Of a stretch of DNA of 64,000 nt, positions 61,856-64,000 are shown piece by piece (within the stretch, counting starts at the first letter, position 1; each line of letters opens with the position of its first letter). Below the pieces are notes generated by a model, which was given only the letters and a program-made list of their open reading frames with translations, did not search any database and was not told where the DNA came from. Source of the stretch: Candidatus Hydrogenedentota bacterium. GTDB lineage: Bacteria; Hydrogenedentota; Hydrogenedentia; Hydrogenedentales; JAEUWI01. The DNA lies in contig JAHBVV010000033.1 of NCBI GenBank assembly GCA_019637335.1, positions 1 to 64,000 on the forward strand. The letters run 5' to 3'. The position numbers and the translations under genes were made by a program.

Positions 61856-64000
61856 CAGCGGTCTTCTACCTGAATTGCATCAACCAGAATTTCGCGGGCC
61901 TTGCTACCGGTGTGGGGTCCCACAATCCCCTTGCGTTCCATCATATCAATCAACCGCGCGGCCCTAGTGTATCCTACTCGCAGGCGCCGTTGCACCATTG
62001 AGATCGAGGCCTGACCGGTTTCCATCACGACTTGGACGGCTTCGTCAAAAAGCTCGTCGGATTCGTCCGCAATTTCGTCTAACTTGTCCTTGGATTTTCC
62101 AAAATTCTCAATTTCGTCCTTGTACTGCGGCGGCGCCTGACGCTTAAGGTGCATGATAAGCGCGTTCATTTCCTCGTCGCTCACGAAGGCGCCCTGGATG
62201 CGCGTCGGCTTGGACTGGCCCGCCGGCAGGTAGAGCATGTCGCCCATGCCGATGAGGCGCTCGGCGCCGATTTCGTCCAGGATGCAGCGCGAGTCGACGC
62301 GCGAGGAAACCTGGAAGGAGACGCGCGAGGGGAAGTTGGCCTTGATCACCCCGGTGAGGACGTCCACCGAGGGGCGCTGCGTGGCGATGATCAGGTGGAT
62401 GCCCACGGCGCGCGCAAGCTGGGCCAGGCGCCCGATGGAGTCTTCCACCTCGGACCGCGCCAACATCATCAGGTCCGCAAGCTCGTCGATCACGCAGACG
62501 ATGTAGGGCAGGCGGCGGATGATGTGAAGCGAGTGGCTGTCGTGGTCGTCGTCTTCGCCCTCCAGCTCGATCTCGCCGTTTTCGACGCTCTGGTTGTAGA
62601 CCTCGATATTGCGCACGCGGAGGTCGGCAAAGAGCCGGTAGCGCTCCTCCATCTCGTTGATCAGCCAGGTGAGCGCGATCGAGGCCTTTTTCGGGTCGAT
62701 CACGACCGGCGTGATGAGATGGGGGATGTCGTTGAAAATAGAGAGTTCGACCATCTTCGGGTCGATGAGAATCAGCTGGAGGTCGTCGGGCGTGTGCTTG
62801 TAAAGCAGGCTCGCCAGCAGCGCCTTGACGCACACGGTCTTGCCGGCGCCGGTCGCGCCCGCCACAAGGAGGTGCGGCATGGTGGCCAGATCGGCGATCT
62901 TGACGTCGCCCGCAATATCCTTTCCGAGCACCAGATTCAGCTTGCCCTTGCCGCGCTGAAATTGCGGGGCTTCCAGAAGCTCGCGGACCAGGACCTGGTC
63001 GCGCTCCACGTTCGGCGCTTCGATGCCCACCCGGCCCTTGCCGGGGATGGGAGCCTCGACGCGGATGCGGTGGGCCTTCAGCGCCAGGGCGATATCATCG
63101 GCGAGCGCCAGGAAGCGGGCCACCTTGATGCCGGGCGCCGGCTCGAGCTCGTAGCGCGTAATCGTCGGCCCGCGCGTGACGTCCGTGACGCGCGCCTCAA
63201 TGCCAAAGGTCAGGAGCGTGTCTTCCAGAAGGATGCTGGTCTCGCGCAATTGCTCCGTCAGATTCGTGAGTACGGGCTCTTCCGGTTCGTCGAAGAGATC
63301 CAGGGGCGGGCGGGTGTAGTGGCGCGGATACTCGTAATCGGGCGGCAGCTCCTCGTGCTCGATTATCTTCCGGCGCGGGCGGCGGACTTTGGGCGTGGAG
63401 TCCTTGCGCGGAACCGCGCTCGCGCTGCCGCTGGAAAGCCCGGCCGCCGCCGCCACATCCGCGGGCAGATGCAGGTTCGGGGCCGGACGGCTCGCGCGTT
63501 CCTCCGGCTCTTCCGCGTCCTCCTGATCCATGGGCTCGGGAGCTTCGCCATAGGCCTCATTTTCACTCTCGGCGCCGGCGTATTCGTCCGCCTCCCATTC
63601 CGGGCCATCGCTCTCGATTGTGTCAGCCTCGGGCGTAGCCGTCTCGGCGTGATCCCAGGGCGCGTCGGCCTCGGGCGGATCGAGATCGATGGCGAGCGAA
63701 GTCTCCTCGCCGGCCGGTTCGTCCTCCTCTGTTTCCGGGAGCGCGTCGAAGGGAAATGGCTCGTCCGCGGGCGGGACATCATCCCCCGGCCGGGCGTCGT
63801 TCGCGTGTGAGCCCCGAATGTGGATGCGCGCGCCCCGATCCGCCGAGCCGTCCCGCCGGGTTTCGGCCTCATAGCCCGCCGGCATAAAGGGCGCCTCCAG
63901 GGCATCGTCCGCATGCGCGCTTTCCGCCTCGGGAAATGGAGTGGCTTCTGCGCCACGCCGGGTGGCGCGTTCTCCTTTGCGCGGCCGGGGCGCTGCGGAT
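61855..64000 (-). CDS. ftsK: DNA translocase FtsK/SpoIIIE, 5' end beyond window
   Basis: The visible 714 residues include an acidic, Pro/Glu-rich linker, the alpha and beta motor domains and the C-terminal gamma winged helix. Walker A is GATGAGKT, Walker B VCVIDELADL, and IATQRPSVDVLTGVIKANFPSRVSF is typical. ISMVQRRLRVGYTRAARLIDMMERKGIVG is the KOPS-reading gamma domain. The frame stays open and coding-like to the window end. The membrane anchor must therefore lie outside, and an ATG at 63885 is internal. It pumps DNA at the septum to resolve chromosome dimers. Confidence 0.95.
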   Translation of the reverse strand, partial: SAAPRPRKGERATRRGAEATPFPEAESAHADDALEAPFMPAGYEAETRRDGSADRGARIHIRGSHANDARPGDDVPPADEPFPFDALPETEEDEPAGEETSLAIDLDPPEADAPWDHAETATPEADTIESDGPEWEADEYAGAESENEAYGEAPEPMDQEDAEEPEERASRPAPNLHLPADVAAAAGLSSGSASAVPRKDSTPKVRRPRRKIIEHEELPPDYEYPRHYTRPPLDLFDEPEEPVLTNLTEQLRETSILLEDTLLTFGIEARVTDVTRGPTITRYELEPAPGIKVARFLALADDIALALKAHRIRVEAPIPGKGRVGIEAPNVERDQVLVRELLEAPQFQRGKGKLNLVLGKDIAGDVKIADLATMPHLLVAGATGAGKTVCVKALLASLLYKHTPDDLQLILIDPKMVELSIFNDIPHLITPVVIDPKKASIALTWLINEMEERYRLFADLRVRNIEVYNQSVENGEIELEGEDDDHDSHSLHIIRRLPYIVCVIDELADLMMLARSEVEDSIGRLAQLARAVGIHLIIATQRPSVDVLTGVIKANFPSRVSFQVSSRVDSRCILDEIGAERLIGMGDMLYLPAGQSKPTRIQGAFVSDEEMNALIMHLKRQAPPQYKDEIENFGKSKDKLDEIADESDELFDEAVQVVMETGQASISMVQRRLRVGYTRAARLIDMMERKGIVGPHTGSKAREILVDAIQVEDR

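Overview
The window is GC-rich bacterial chromosome. It resembles the planctomycete-like environmental lineages, and Candidatus Hydrogenedentota is my best guess from context only. Indicators are a Planctomycete-type PSCyt1/DUF1549/DUF1553 cytochrome protein, a Tat-exported sulfatase, Tat-exported isomerase-like proteins, several uroporphyrinogen-decarboxylase-fold methyltransferase-like genes, an HNH nuclease of the type common in those groups, and many dispersed short repeats. No rRNA is present; the one tRNA is tRNA-Arg(ACG). Genes are densely packed, often with 4-base ATGA overlaps.

Layout. 0-7.1 kb: tRNA-Arg, then minus-strand genes for two URO-D-fold proteins, a homocysteine S-methyltransferase and two Tat-signal sugar-isomerase-like proteins. 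7.5-12.1 kb: a lipoprotein glycerophosphodiesterase and a three-gene CUT1-type sugar ABC importer without its ATPase. 12.2-13.6 kb: a DUF4143 ATPase bracketed by palindromes. 13.6-15.5 kb: a sulfatase. 15.7-20.8 kb: a tight three-gene cassette (DUF559-like nuclease, winged-helix protein, double-ATPase AAA-HerA fusion), the best candidate here for an undescribed DNA-processing or defence system. 20.9-24.1 kb: HNH nuclease and PriA. 24.1-28.6 kb: iron alcohol dehydrogenase, glutamine amidotransferase, HAD hydrolase, histidinol phosphatase.

28.7-35.2 kb: an SDR enzyme, then argC-argJ-argB running into exbB-exbD-tonB-like genes and a zinc-ribbon membrane protein. 35.2-39.7 kb: PP2C phosphatase, ilvC, dsbD. 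39.9-46 kb: a serine hydrolase and the haem operon ccsA/hemX-hemA-hemCD-hemB. 46.4-49.6 kb: a secreted glycosidase-like protein and a nucleoside hydrolase. 49.8-55.6 kb: a beta-helix surface protein and a 1418-residue lipoprotein combining ten PASTA repeats with three haem-c motifs. 56.2-59.3 kb: the PSCyt1/DUF1549/DUF1553 protein. 59.6-64 kb: ftsK (cut by the window edge), a RodZ-like protein, pgsA and alr.

Three non-coding patterns stand out. Four arrays of a 9-base repeat (GTCCACTCT/GTCCACCCC type, or GTCCCTGCC type) each lie just 3' of a minus-strand gene's stop codon, all in the same orientation. A MITE-like inverted-repeat element lies near 3.7-3.9 kb. A repeated promoter-like module with an internal CGAAGCTTCG palindrome precedes two genes for exported proteins. 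All assignments rest on reading the sequence; no database search was run.
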